Notes under the pieces: model-generated
The model's input: the letters and a program-made list of their open reading frames with translations, nothing else
Database searches by the model: none
What the model was told of the DNA's origin: nothing
Shown: in pieces, positions 11,251 through 28,400 of the stretch
Layout: each line of letters starts with the position of its first letter
Numbering within the stretch: the stretch's first letter is position 1
Program-made: the position numbers and the translations under genes
Origin: Brienomyrus brachyistius
Lineage: Eukaryota > Chordata > Actinopteri > Osteoglossiformes > Mormyridae
Reading direction: 5' to 3'
DNA: 64,000 bases
Assembly: GCF_023856365.1 (NCBI RefSeq)
Contig: NC_064541.1
Span: 26,824,214 to 26,888,213, forward strand

Positions 11251-12799
11251 GTCTCCCTGCCTCTTATCATATGACAGCATCTTTCTAGAAACTCAGTTCA
11301 GCAAGTTAATTTACATATTTTTGGAAGCCTCCGTTGCGCTAGGTGGTCTGCCCCGCTTTGAAGTGGTCTGTGATCGCTGAGCATGACAGCCAGTGATATC
11401 ACGGCCGCCTTCTGCGGATCTTTTCTCACACCTGCACCGTCCCACGGTCTCCAAGCTGCATGCTGATCAGCTGTTACTCAGTGGCTACACATTTCAGGCT
11501 CAGTCCTGTTCTGCACGTAGTCAGACAAATGTAGCATTTGATACACATTCTAAATTTAAAGATGCTCACTTTTGGGAAACATCGTTTTGTGAAACAGCCG
11601 CTTGTTCTAACCTGTGGTTGATTCTTAGTATGTTGCATGGCTGCTGTTTCAGGAAAAAACAACAACTTCTGCTTCCTGAGAATGGAAAATAGTGTGAAAA
11701 GAAATGAAAACCATTCAAATACTGAGGCCGTGGGAGATTATGCTCTCCTGTGGTTGGGTTGCATCACGCTTTAACATAAGAACAGTTGATGACCTTTACT
11801 AAGCTGAACCCTTAATGGGAAGTGCAAAGTCCAGCCATAACCCATTCAATGTTGGTTACCCTGTTATTTAAAAAAAAAAATCCAACTCCCCAATCCTAAT
11901 GATACTATTCCTATAGGGATTTTTCCAACCTGGCCTCTTGAATGAGTGTAATATCTTATTGAACAAGCGTGAATTTTACCCATAAATGCTTAAACAGAAA
12001 TGGGGAAACTGCAGTTGCAGCATGAGTAAAAACAGAACTGCTCTTCCCAGAACTGACACTGTGACTTTCTCCTTGCACCTTGGACATTATCACTGCACTG
12101 ACAGCGGCGTTTCTAGCAGCTAACGGTTAGAGAAGAGCAGCGTTTGAAGACTGGACAAACGCAGAAACAACGGGCATGTAGAGGATCCAATAACGTACTA
12201 ACTGAAAGTTGGCGGGGTGTACGAGCAGCGATCAGCGGCTCTTGACTGACCGACAGTAGCTGAATAAGTCTGGAGCAGGGTTAGTGTCTGTATTATTAGC
12301 TCAACAGAAGCTCAAATAAGTAATTAAAACGCGGAACCCAGTATTCATGCACCCTCCGGCCCATTAACATGTCGAATACCTAACTTGTTTTACTAAAGAA
12401 ATTCCGTAGAATGCCATTGTAGAAGCATCACATTGGAAGTGTGATTTATTGTTAGTTTTAGAGTGTGTAACCTTTAGCCTGATGTCATAGTTGAACATGC
12501 CCTAGAGCAGTCCTTAGCCACATTTAATCAGTGTCTTTAATCATGTTCGAATTTAGGGGGGAGGGTCTGACAAACTGTTGTCTTGGTAACACAATAGCTT
12601 ATCTTCCAGGATGCTCTGCCAAGAGCACATCTCTTCAATTTGCATAAAATCTGGATTAAGATTTTAAATCATCCTAATTTCAGTATAACCATTAACACTA
12701 TGACATCGACACCAATACCGTGTGGAATAGTTAATGTAATTGTAAAAGGCATTATGTAGAGCGGGAATGTCTGTTTTTATAGAGTCGGGGGGCTGGGAC
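11251..12799. other. Intergenic region between convergent ppp1r8 and cyp4 genes
   Basis: No gene is recognisable. The right part probably contains the 3' UTR of the minus-strand P450. A TTTATT at about 12448, which reads AATAAA on the minus strand, is a possible polyadenylation signal about 350 bases past its stop. Confidence 0.45.
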
Positions 12800-18230
<5,431 letters not shown>

Positions 18231-19528
18231 GGCCTGTGGAAACCACTGTAAACAAGAGAAACCTGCTAATCTGTGCATGCAGGGCAACGCAGCAGCTCAT
18301 CTGCAGCCGGTCAAAGTACCTCGTCCCTCAGAACCTGGGCAGAGTACAAGCGAAATACTGCGACAGGGGTGGAGCTTCAGGCTGGCCCCATAGGAAGCAA
18401 TGTTGGGAATCGTAAGCAACCGATCATGCTGGGGTTTCTAGCCAAAAAACAAGCTGTTCCGGATATTAAAAGGGTGCATAAGACAAATAAGGCAAGGGAC
18501 GCTGTTCATAGCACTTTAAGGCAACTGCGAGGCGGGACACTGCTAACACATCTATATTTAAATATCAGATTCTGCTGGGATACGCTCCATTAAACATTAA
18601 GCATTAAACAGGAAGACGACAATAAAATAATAAAAATAAAAGTTTTCGATAGCTAAAAATATATAAATACAGTACATATATTTTATATTGCTTACCTTGT
18701 CATTCACGTCAACACGACAGTATTTTATTTCGAACGACGCGTTTTGTAAATATGGTAAAGTCCAGCATAATAAATATTCTTTGACACCTTGATCGTCGTG
18801 TGACACATAAGTTAAATGCTTTTTTGGTTCCGGGACATGTGACGCCGTTCTTCCTTTCAGCTTCCACAGGTACGCTAAACTCGGCTTTTGTCAAACCATA
18901 TGCTAAGATCGTTTTGCCCTTTCCAACATCCAACAAATGTCCCCCCTGTCCCTCCAACCCCCCCCCCCTCACTGTACTTCCCTTGTGCTGAAGCTGTCCT
19001 AATTTCATCCACCCATCCCTGTGTCACATGGATGAAGTTCACCATCCCCTGAGCAGAGTAAAGACTTACATATTGCCAATTATCAGAGGAATGTGTTGAT
19101 AACAGTGCACTCTTTGCCTTGTGCACAATAACGCATCTTTGTGCATTGTGCTTACAACAGACACCTTCTTCTTGGGCCAATAAAATGTGAAAGTACAACT
19201 TTCAGAGAATGCAGGTTATACCCAGATTTGCCCCATACCTTCTTGAGCTCTTTAACAAGATGCGAATTATCTGTCCTCAACTTACACTTTTTCCTCAACG
19301 GCGCGTTTCTGGGTTTTGAAAAAGTTGTGATACCATAGATCGCCATGCATGCGCCAACTAATACATGCAAGAATTTGATGCATTGTGCTCAGCTACTCCT
19401 GTTCATTGTTTCCCAGTACAGAACTTCATATTCCATTCACATCTGTTAGTTCCATTTATTTGACAGACTATTGTCTTGAGCAACATAGAAATACGGCAGA
19501 TAACACCAAACAAACGTATAACGTTAAT

Positions 19529-19760
19529 GGGCGCAGAATGGTGGTGTAGTGCTTAGGTCTGTTGCTTCATATTTCAGGAACCTACGTTCAAGTCTCGGCC
19601 AGATTCCGTGTGTCTGGGGTTTGCATGCTTTCGTTTTTCCTGTTTCGTCATGGGATTTTCCCCAGGTACTTTCTCCCCCAGTCCACGATTACCAAATTGT
19701 GTGTGAGTGAGCTTTGCGATCGATTGACACCACATCCTGGGTAACGCAGGGACGAAGATA
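19529..19760 (+). mobile_element. Diverged tRNA-derived SINE copy
   Basis: It matches the 34807 copy from GGTGGTGTAGTGCTTAGG (A-box region) through TTCAAGTCTCGGCC (B-box region), the TTTGCATG block and the final CATCCTGGGTAA block. Many substitutions suggest an old insertion. Confidence 0.7.
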
Positions 19761-19879
19761 ATGCCATCCACAGCTTATAAATGCACGTGATTAACTATTT
19801 ATTTATAATGTCCGTCTCTGTAAGTTACCCTAAAAATACGGTTTTATGATCTGGGGAATATTTGTATAAGGAATGCTGG

Positions 19880-21000
19880 AGTACGCCGACTCCACCGGGT
19901 CTGTAGAAATGGCTGTTCTTTGTCCATGACCACGAGGGACAGCATAGGATCTGCCTCTCCTCTGTCTCGGGCCTCTCTTGGGGTGTGTCATTGGGGGACG
20001 GAGAAATCTTCCCCCTCCCTGCCATCCAGAGCTGGATATTGGCCTCCTGTCTGGGGTGCGGCTTGTGGGTTTGGGGCCATCATGTGTCCCCACGGTGGGG
20101 CCCCCACAGCCTCCCCCTCAGTGGTGTAGGATTTTATCCTCGGGACTCCAACCCATTTTAGAGAAGCGGAACCTTACTCCTCTAGCCAAACTAGCATTCG
20201 GGGGTCCTGAATTCCCCGGGACTCTAACCCAGCTCACTGGGACCCTAACTCAGTGTTTCTATTCGCTCGTCAGCGAATGGTGGGGCTGCCACACCAAGGA
20301 CACCACAGTGGGACTCTAACCCACCGTCCTGGGACTTCAACCCAGCCTTAAGGCTCCTTTACCTAAACTCATCCGCCGCCTCAATTTTCTGACGGCCCTT
20401 ATGGACACTTCGGACTACTTTATTTAGTATAGCCGATGTGCAGATTTTAATAAAACAGGCTCTGCTTACCTTTTGTTAGTGGTGCCTGCAGCCTGGTATT
20501 TGCCAAATGCCGACCTCTATCTCATCCCGGACGAGCCCCTAAATTGTTGAAGTACGCCGACTCCACCGGGTCCGTAGATGAGAAGAGATCACCCAGAGGT
20601 CTGGATGAGTTGTCCAATAACCTTTTATTCCTTTTATTCCAACAGATCTGGGAACTCTGTGACACACTGTATCCCAACAGAGTTTGACTTCCTTACTGTT
20701 CATGTGTGTCTTATACCCCTTCTACAAGCAGCCCCCGCCCCTGTCCGTACTTTTCTACTTTCTGGCAATTTTGCCTTATCTGGTACACCATGTTGTTCGG
20801 TACATTATCCAAGCAGCTGCTATGCCTGGAAGCTGCCACCACAGCCTGCGTCAATAGATTAACTTTGGTACGCACAGAGCCTCCCTACGTGTCCTTGTTC
20901 CCTGGCAGATATTGCTCTCCACAGGAAACACGATTTTCCTGTTTTCTCCAAGATGTAAAGTTTATTCCCATATGTAGTTGATTTTAGCATGCTATCGTGT
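19880..21000 (-). mobile_element. Endogenous retrovirus fragment: LTR plus leader, minus strand
   Basis: On the minus strand the order is a TATAAG box (complement of 20710-20715), two AATAAA signals (complement of 20624-20629 and 20633-20638), a U5-like end terminating in CA at about 20545, a three-base spacer, an 18-base primer-binding site (20524-20541), and then a GGTAAG splice donor (about 20464-20470). This is the classical order LTR, PBS, leader donor. A 27-base segment from the U5 end recurs at 19880-19906 with one mismatch and may mark the second LTR of a deleted provirus. No gag, pol or env frame is intact in the remaining about 600 bases. The upper boundary near 21000 is a guess. 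Confidence 0.65.
20524..20541 (-). other. Retroviral primer-binding site, proline-tRNA type
   Basis: The minus strand reads TAGGGGCTCGTCCGGGAT. This differs at one base from the tRNA-Pro primer-binding site used by gammaretroviruses. It lies three bases after the CA end of the putative LTR. Confidence 0.75.
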
Positions 21001-21107
21001 TATTTTACCTGTTAATCTTGTCTGGTGGAAGTTGTGTTAACTTAAAACCAGAAGCGTCACTGAGCACCAAACGTTTGCGGTAGGATATAGAGGTCTCTAG
21101 ATACGCT

Positions 21108-21905
21108 GCTATGGTGAGAGATGCTTGTTTTATTCTTTTTCTGGATTTCCACAAGACATTCCATTATACTGAACAACTTATCTATAAATCTCTGAAATTA
21201 TTTGGATACGGCAAATTATTTACAAACGCAATTAAAATGCTATATGTCAATACTAATAGCTGTATAAACCTACCTTTTGGTACTACAAAACGTTTTAATA
21301 TTGGTAGACGAATACGTCACGCATGTCCTATATCTCCTTATCTCTTTTTTTTCTCGCCATACAGTTGTTATCCATTCAGTATGTAAATAATAATAATAAA
21401 GATCTAGAACTGGCCAATCGGACAATCACGATAAGTCAATTGCCTGATGATGCAACCCTCTTCTTAAAAGACAAATCTCAAATTGATATAGCAATCAAAC
21501 CCATCAACTTTTTGTCACAGGCCACTGAACTACAACTAAATTTATTAAAAGTAGATGAGACCGCCAGAATGCTGGATAATTTTACACCCTTGATTTCTTC
21601 CCTGGAAAAGAGACTCAATCACTGGCTTGAGAGGATCTCTCCACTACAGGTCGAACCTTGTTAAGTTGAAGGCCTTTCCAGTTTGATTTATGCATCAATG
21701 GCTCTTGAGGTATCAGCGGAGCTGTGTAAAACATTGTTAAGATACTTTTTAACTTCATATGGAAGAAAAAAATTCATTATATCAAGAAAAATGTCATGAT
21801 TGACACGTTTTCTTCTGGTGGATTCAATGTTTTGGGGTTTTCCTCCCTAAATACATCCTTTGAAATTAAACGGATTTATTTAGTATTCTATAACAATACA
21901 TGTTT
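21108..21905 (+). mobile_element. L1/Tx1-like LINE reverse transcriptase remnant, 5' part
   Basis: Frames joined by shifts encode an RT core. 'LFLDFHKTF' is the motif A region. 'TKRFNIGRRIRHACPISPYL' is the motif B region. 'ISQLPDDATLFLKD' aligns with the YADD-type motif C, here PDDA. 'KRLNHWLERISPL' follows in the thumb or connection part. This order is typical of L1/Tx1 LINEs. It is truncated at the 5' side, with frameshifts and stops. Confidence 0.8.
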
Positions 21906-22932
21906 TCAAGGATCTGGGGGGAGTTGGGGACAGTATTTTGCATCTACCCGTGAAGTCTCCACTCTAATTCATCCCAAAGGTGTTCTATCAGGTTGAGGTC
22001 AGAGCTCTGTGCAGGCCAGTCAAGGTCCTCCACATCAGACTCACTTATCCATGTCCTTCCGGACCTTGCCCTGTTCACTGGTGCACAGTCATATTGGAAC
22101 AGGAAGGGGCCGTCCCCAAACTGTTCCCACAAAGTTGGGAGCATGAAACTGTTCAAAATGACTTTGAATGATGCAGAATTAAGAATCCCTTTCCCTGGAA
22201 CTAAGGGGTCAAGCCCAATCCCTGAAAAATAACCCCACACCATAATCTTCCCCCTCCACCAAACTTTACACTTGGCACAATGCAGTCAGGCAAGTACCGT
22301 TCTCCTGGCAACTGCCAAACCCAGATTTGTCCAGTTTAAAACCCAGATTGCCAGGCAGAGAAGCGTGATTCGTCACTCCAGAGAACATGTCTCCACTGCT
22401 CTAGAGTCCACTGCTGGCGTGCTTTACACCACTGCATCCGACACTTTGCTTTGCACTTAGTGATGTATGGCTTGGATGCAACTGCTCGTCCATGGAAACC
22501 AATTCCATGAAGTTCTCTACGCACTGTTCTTGAGCTAATCTGAAGACCACACGAAGTATGGAGGTCTCTAGTTATTGACTCTGCAGACAGTTGGCGACGT
22601 CTGCACCCTGTGCACCTCAGCATGCGTTGTCCCCGCTCTGTGATTTTACATGGTCTTCCACTTTGTTATAATACCACTAACAGTTGACCCTGGAATATTT
22701 AGTAGTGAGGAAATTTCACAAATGGACTTATTGCACAGGTGGCATCCTATCACGGGACCACGCTTGAATTCACTGAGCTCCTGGGAGTGACCCATTCTTT
22801 CACAAATGTTTGTAGAAGCAGTCTGCATGCCTAGGTGCTTTATTTTATACAGCTGTGGCTATGGAAGTGATTGGAACACCTGAATTCAATGATTCGGAGG
22901 GATGTCCCAATACTTTTTGCAGTATAGTGTAT
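21906..22932 (-). mobile_element. Tc1/mariner transposon with broken transposase
   Basis: The minus strand reads an N-terminal HTH region (22828-22646, 'ELSEFKRGPVIGCHLCNKS'), then a frame with 'RTVRRELHGIGFHGRAV' and the first catalytic Asp in 'LWSDESRF' (22623-22336), then 'MVWGYFSG', the second Asp in 'QYDCAP' and Glu in 'LIEHLWDEL' (22243-21944). The DD34E residues are still visible but the frame is broken in at least two places. The transposase-start side keeps a terminal sequence (CAGTATAGTGTA, about 22919-22931). A matching inverted end at the left was not found, so that side looks truncated. It sits inside an L1-like LINE. Confidence 0.85.
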
Positions 22933-23460
22933 ATTAGTTAGTCAGCTGCTAAATGATAATGGATTTTTTTTTTACTTATGAAGAGTCTCTGTCAGAGTAC
23001 AATTTTCCTGTTACCCCTAGAGAATTCTGTGTGATATCCGATGCTATTCCTATGGGTGCTGTACTGCTTTTAGCATCAGCCTTGAAGGGCAAGAATTGTA
23101 CACCCCCTAAGCTTGTTTCAGAGGAGGTATTTCTTGGTAGCCAGTGTGCTCTTCTAAGTATAGATGCTACAAACAAATTTATCAGGAACATTGTTCAAAG
23201 ATGCTTTGTATGTAAACCAGCCTCAGTTTTTTTTCTGGAACAATCTATTTAGCAAAATTGATTGGGAAACTGCATGGCTTTTAACAAGGAAAATTTTCAT
23301 TACAAATAAGATATGTTGGGCGACATTAAAATGTCTCCATTGTTGCTACCCTGTTAATTGTAACATTATCAAATTCAAGAAGAATATCAATATTCTATGT
23401 TCTTTTGGTTATAACTGGTCAGTGTGCATTGTATAAGAATATTCTTCATGAGACAAAACA
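22933..23460 (+). mobile_element. L1/Tx1-like LINE remnant, 3' part
   Basis: Sequence resumes the LINE ORF2 C-terminal region on the far side of the Tc1 element: 'SLSEYNFPVTPREFCVISDA' and, near 23280-23410, 'TNKICWATLKCLHCCYP' followed by 'FKKNINILCSFG'. Several tens of codons expected between the two LINE parts are missing. Confidence 0.7.
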
Positions 23461-23662
23461 TTTACACAGCTAATAAAATAAGTACAGAAATGTTATTTCT
23501 GCTTCATTTTTGCAACGTAATCAACTTGGTAGCATAATGGTTGGGACTGTTTAAATAACCTAAAGTTGCTGGTTGAAGTCTCATAAATCTCAATTCGCTC
23601 CTATAAATCAGCGATCTGTGAAATTATTGAAATGTAATTCATTGAACTTCATATCATCCGCC

Positions 23663-23708
23663 TATCCATCCATCCATCCATCCATCCATTTATCCATCCA
23701 TCTCTCCC
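23663..23708 (+). repeat. ATCC microsatellite
   Basis: A (ATCC)n tract with one interruption (TTTATCC), followed by a CTCCCTCC stretch. Confidence 0.9.
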
Positions 23709-24161
23709 TCCCTCCATCCTTTGCAGGGCTGCATACACCCTGGACGTCATTATATGGGCTATGTTGAAATAGACATAAAAGTGATTCTGGTGTAAACTTA
23801 GATGACGTTTTTTATGTACCTTCAAAATACATGTGTTCGTTTAAGGGTGATGTAATGCAAGTACTGTCAAAATATCAATTACTTTAGGGAGACCATAGCG
23901 ATCTGGGCTGTGATTGGACATTTATTCAGTTTTTGCGATAAGTTATATGACTGGCTTTGGCTGTCATATTTTAATTAGGTCACTATTGCAGGCTAAAGCA
24001 AACGGTTGAGTAGTTCTGTACTCTCGCACAGTCAGATACAACTAGAATTAAAAAAAAAGTATATATTATAGCGACGCCCAGCCTATAACGGATATTGAGC
24101 TGTATTTTTATCCTGCTAATTATCTTCTTCCTTAAATTCCTCCTCCTCCTGTATCTATTAG

Positions 24162-24217
24162 TGACGTAACACGTAGCGACGTTGAGGGCAGGCTGTTACC
24201 ACAGTAAAGATGGCGGC
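24162..24217 (+). promoter_or_regulatory. sacm1l: Putative TATA-less promoter of sacm1l
   Basis: A CRE/ATF-like TGACGTAA is at 24162-24169. A YY1-type AAGATGGCGGC at 24207-24217 overlaps the start codon, the same arrangement as in ppp1r8. Function is inferred from the motifs. Confidence 0.55.
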
Positions 24218-25380
24218 GGCCTACACCAGCTTCAGTCTGTGAGTAACGACACCTCAATGAGACTTCCACCTTTCACTTGTACATTATGATAGATCGCGGA
24301 CGGCAGGCAATGGAAATTTTCACAGGTAGAAGGTTTGGAGCAAGTCGAAGGGGTTCGGTTTCCAGGGACTATTCATATCGACAGATGTGCTGCCATTGCC
24401 ATCACTGGCCAGGTGCACTGGGCAGATGCAGGATTGAATATTGCGACAGTTTTAAAATGAGAAATAAACATTCCCTTCTTTTGCGGTTAAAGTGAGCATA
24501 TTTACGCAGTACGAGAGTAGATACATATTTCTCATATGTGTCAAATAATTACAGATACGTTGGGCATGTAGGAAGAAGTATAAGAGCATTACTTAGCTTG
24601 ATACTGAGCTTTATTCTTACGCTTGATCTCAGACTCGCATGTGGAAGAATGTGGTAACGGTACCGCAGGCTTAAAAAATACCCAGCATTAAGTTAGAAGA
24701 CAAGTCTATGGGAAAGGGACAGGGTGGCCCCCCGGCGCAGTCGGCTGTCCGGCTGCGGGTATTAATTTGGCAGGATGCTTGTCGCCAGACGGGCGTGCGG
24801 ATCCATCAGTGCATCAACAGAAGTTGATGTCTCAGCACGACGGAGTCCGGTACTGTGCCATTAAAGAGGAACATTTGACAGCAGCCTTGAGAGAATAATC
24901 ATTCAGTTTCGAGTGAATTACAGGAGGTGCGTGTGGACCAGGAATCACTTCGGATGTGACACTTTGATGGCGTTTGAACGCTGATTTCATTTTTGCCAAG
25001 CGTGAACAGTAACAAAGTACATTTACTTGAGTACTGCACTCAAATACATTTTTCGAGCACCTGTACATCACTTGAATACCGTTTTTCTTTTTGGAAACTT
25101 GTGAAATTTACTCCTGTACATGTAAAAGACAAATATTGTACTTTTGACTCCACTACATTTCTATGAAGGCTCTCGTTACTCATTAAATTAGTGGAAGAAT
25201 ATTAAGTGTGATAGTGTGTTCGATCAAAAAACGAAACCAATCACAGTAAACTACTCCTAAGCTGTCAGTCAGGTTGCTGTTGGGCAGTTATAAAGCTAGA
25301 GGTGCGTAACTGGCTTGGTTGCTTGATTAATTTTTATTTTCTAAGAAAGTTCCATCTACAGCAACTCTACTGTCTGCTTG

Positions 25381-25415
<35 letters not shown>

Positions 25416-28400
25416 CAGAGCTGCGTCAGAACATTACCATGCTGTTTTGTGGGAGAGGGATAGGGAGGATGGTAAATTAAAAAATAAAATGACAATAGAT
25501 GTCCTTTTGTTGATTCAGTTGTGTTTCTTTAGTTATTGAATCATGTTCCACAAGCTTTTTATTCTACAGGTTCTACGAGCAAGTCAGGGCATTCAGTAGG
25601 TTGTTTCAAAAGTACTTTAACTCAAGGAGAATCTGAGTGAACAGCTTTCACTTGTGTTGAAGAAATATTTGACCAGACGTACCTTTACTCTGAGTCAAGT
25701 CATGGAGTTTGTATTTTGTCCACCTCTGCCTTTTGGCAACAAATTTGCATACTTAGTGGATAAACAGAGCATATATACGTCATTCTTCTGCATGTGTTAT
25801 AAAACTCAAGTCGCCAAACATTCAGTTCCAGGCCAATTAGAAACATTTCTATTTCATTCACTTTCTGATTATTGGTATCCACTATATTTACTCAGCAGGC
25901 AAAGTGTACAGTAGAGGACATTGATTATAATTGTGCATTTCTGAAGGCTTTTGTTACAGTGCTGTGCCTTTTGGTACATTTAATATTCCGATTCTGTTCT
26001 GGATGTATTTCCATTTGCTTTATATAATAGCTGCTCTTGTCATTCAAGTTAGTTGAATAGTACGTTATAAAAATAGTCTCTGGAATTTCATAATACTCCA
26101 TTTGTCTTGTTTAATGTCTATATTTCCGAGTTCAGGAACCATTTGAAACACTCAGATGATGTCTCAAATGAGTTGCATGTCGGAAGTGTTTTAAGCAACA
26201 CACCCGAGTTCGGAATAACAGAGGCAATGTTGTCGAGGTTGCCACAGCAAACAACAGCTCACTGTCACAGTCTGCTCCACCCAATTTGTCCTTGTCTTGT
26301 CTGGTGCTACACCCCTATACGTGTAACACGCTGTAGGCTTATTCTTCTTTACATGGCTGAATTCGATCTCAGCCACTCAGGCATCCTGGGATTCTGTAAA
26401 GCTACTTTCTGTAATGGTGCTTTTCCACTGCCACCAAGAACTGACCCGTACTGCAAACTGGCGGTTTTCCATTGTAAAGTATGCGAGCCGAATCCAAGCT
26501 GTACCGCAAACTGGCGGTTTTCCATTGTAAAGTATGCGAGCCAAACCCAAGCTGTACCGCAAACTGGCGGTTTTCCATTGTAAAGTATGCGAGCCAAACC
26601 CAAGCTGCACCCACGTTGACCTGGCCAAAAGTATGACTACACAGTGTTTCTTGCATCACCACCATCTGATTGGTTGAAATGCACAGAGATATCGGCGTTC
26701 TGTGTGTGGATTTTCTGGCCATTACACTTACATTTTATGACATCCCATTCTAAATCCATAGGCAGCAATATGGAGTTGGTCCCCCTTGTGCAGCTATAAC
26801 AATGCCACTCTTCTTGGAAGGCTTCCTAGACGATTTTGGAGCGTGTCGGTGGGAATTTTTGCCCATTAATCCAGAAGCACATTTGTGAGGTCAGGCACTG
26901 ATGTTGGACGTGAAGGTCTGGCTCACAATCTCCATTCTAGTTCATCCCAGAGGCATTCCTGTAGGGTTGGAGTCAGTGCTCTGTGCAGGCCAGTCAAGTC
27001 CTTCCACACCAAACTCACCCAACTATATATTTATGGACCTTGCTTTGAGCACTGGGGCTCGGTCATGTTGGAACAGAAAAGGACCTTCCTCAAACTGTTA
27101 CCACAAAGAATATCTTAGTATGCAGCTGATCAATGCAAATACAGGTATCCCCGCGTTTCACAAATTCACTTTACGCTACTTCGCTTTTATGGTTTCACTA
27201 ACCAAAATTAATCTGAAGAGGATTTTCACTTTTACAAAAAAACGTGAAAACGTTTGTTCCCAGCGAGTGCGAGAGGCAGAGCACACCCAAAACAGGAACA
27301 GAGACGCCATCAAGCTCCTTTCTGGGAAACTACACTCAGCATCTCGGCATCAAGCCGCCATAGTTTTGAACTGTGTGAGCGTCTGCACTTTATCTCAGAA
27401 TCCTCTTCGGATATCTTTCGGGAAGCGAAACTACAATACGCACAAATATTTTGTACTTAATGTAGGCTGTGTATATATAATATCATTCTTGCTTTTACTA
27501 TATGTTAGTGTTATTTTAGGTTTTATGTGTATGATTTGGTAGGTTATGTTTTGGGTGTGAGAACACTCAAAACAGTTTTCCATGTAAATTAACGACAATT
27601 GCCTCTTTACATCATTTTGGCTTACGAAAGGTTTCATAGGAACGTTCCACTTTCGGAGGGTAGGGGAAACCAGCATAGACGTGAGTTTGGCTTCTCTCCC
27701 CTCACAGCCACATGACCCCTGAGAAGTTCTTCATTGAGGCCTGCGATGAGGGAGCCAGTGATGTGCTGGCCATCGATAGGGTGTCCACTGAGATGACCCT
27801 CACAGGTACAGGTGGAGCTTGAATTTGCAGCTTCATGGGAGTTTTTTCCTTATTTCACTAGTGGTGCCACCATCTACCACAGAGTATTTGCAGATAATTA
27901 ATACCAAAATCTGAGCTTGTGTATGGCTCTGATCATTGTGTTATTTCCTGTCACACTGGCCTTATTGCGAATAATACTTGTTCAGTTGGAAATGCTGATG
28001 GTCATGAAGGTGCTAAGGAGACACTGATGGTGTTGAGATGTTGGGGATGGTCATGATTGTTATCCATGTGCTCGTGATCCACCTTCAGTGAAGAAGGATG
28101 TCCCCCCCTCGGCTGTCACTCGTCCCATTGTTGGAGTCATGGGAACCATCCGTCTGGTGGCAGGTGAGTCCTTAAGATGAGGGTCGCGTGATTTGCCTCT
28201 GGTCAAAAGGAGTTTCCCGCACTGGAGGCCCCAGTGCGTCATTTTTTTATCAGCAGATTGGTGATCTCACTTCTCAGCACTCTGCTGGGCCTCTTATTTA
28301 CAGAGAACTGCCTTGGCAGAACTCGCATCCGGTCACATTCTCGAGCTGCGTGTTCAGGCCTGCTAGTTATTGCAAGATCTTTGCTTGTCGGTTGTGGCTT

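Larger units (their letters stand above)
18231..24161. other. Repeat-rich intergenic region between cyp4 and sacm1l (divergent genes)
   Basis: No host gene is recognised. The stretch has the cyp4 upstream region, a SINE copy (19529-19760), endogenous-retrovirus LTR and leader sequence (19880 to about 21000), an L1/Tx1-like LINE split by a Tc1 element (21108-23460), and a short ATCC microsatellite. Sequence at 18300-19500 and 23720-24160 looks unique and non-coding. Confidence 0.6.

Noticed and set aside
26349..26722. Overlapping minus-strand ORFs with repeated '[11 protein letters not shown]' peptides
   Set aside because: They are produced by the 53-bp tandem repeat read in successive frames; no protein family.
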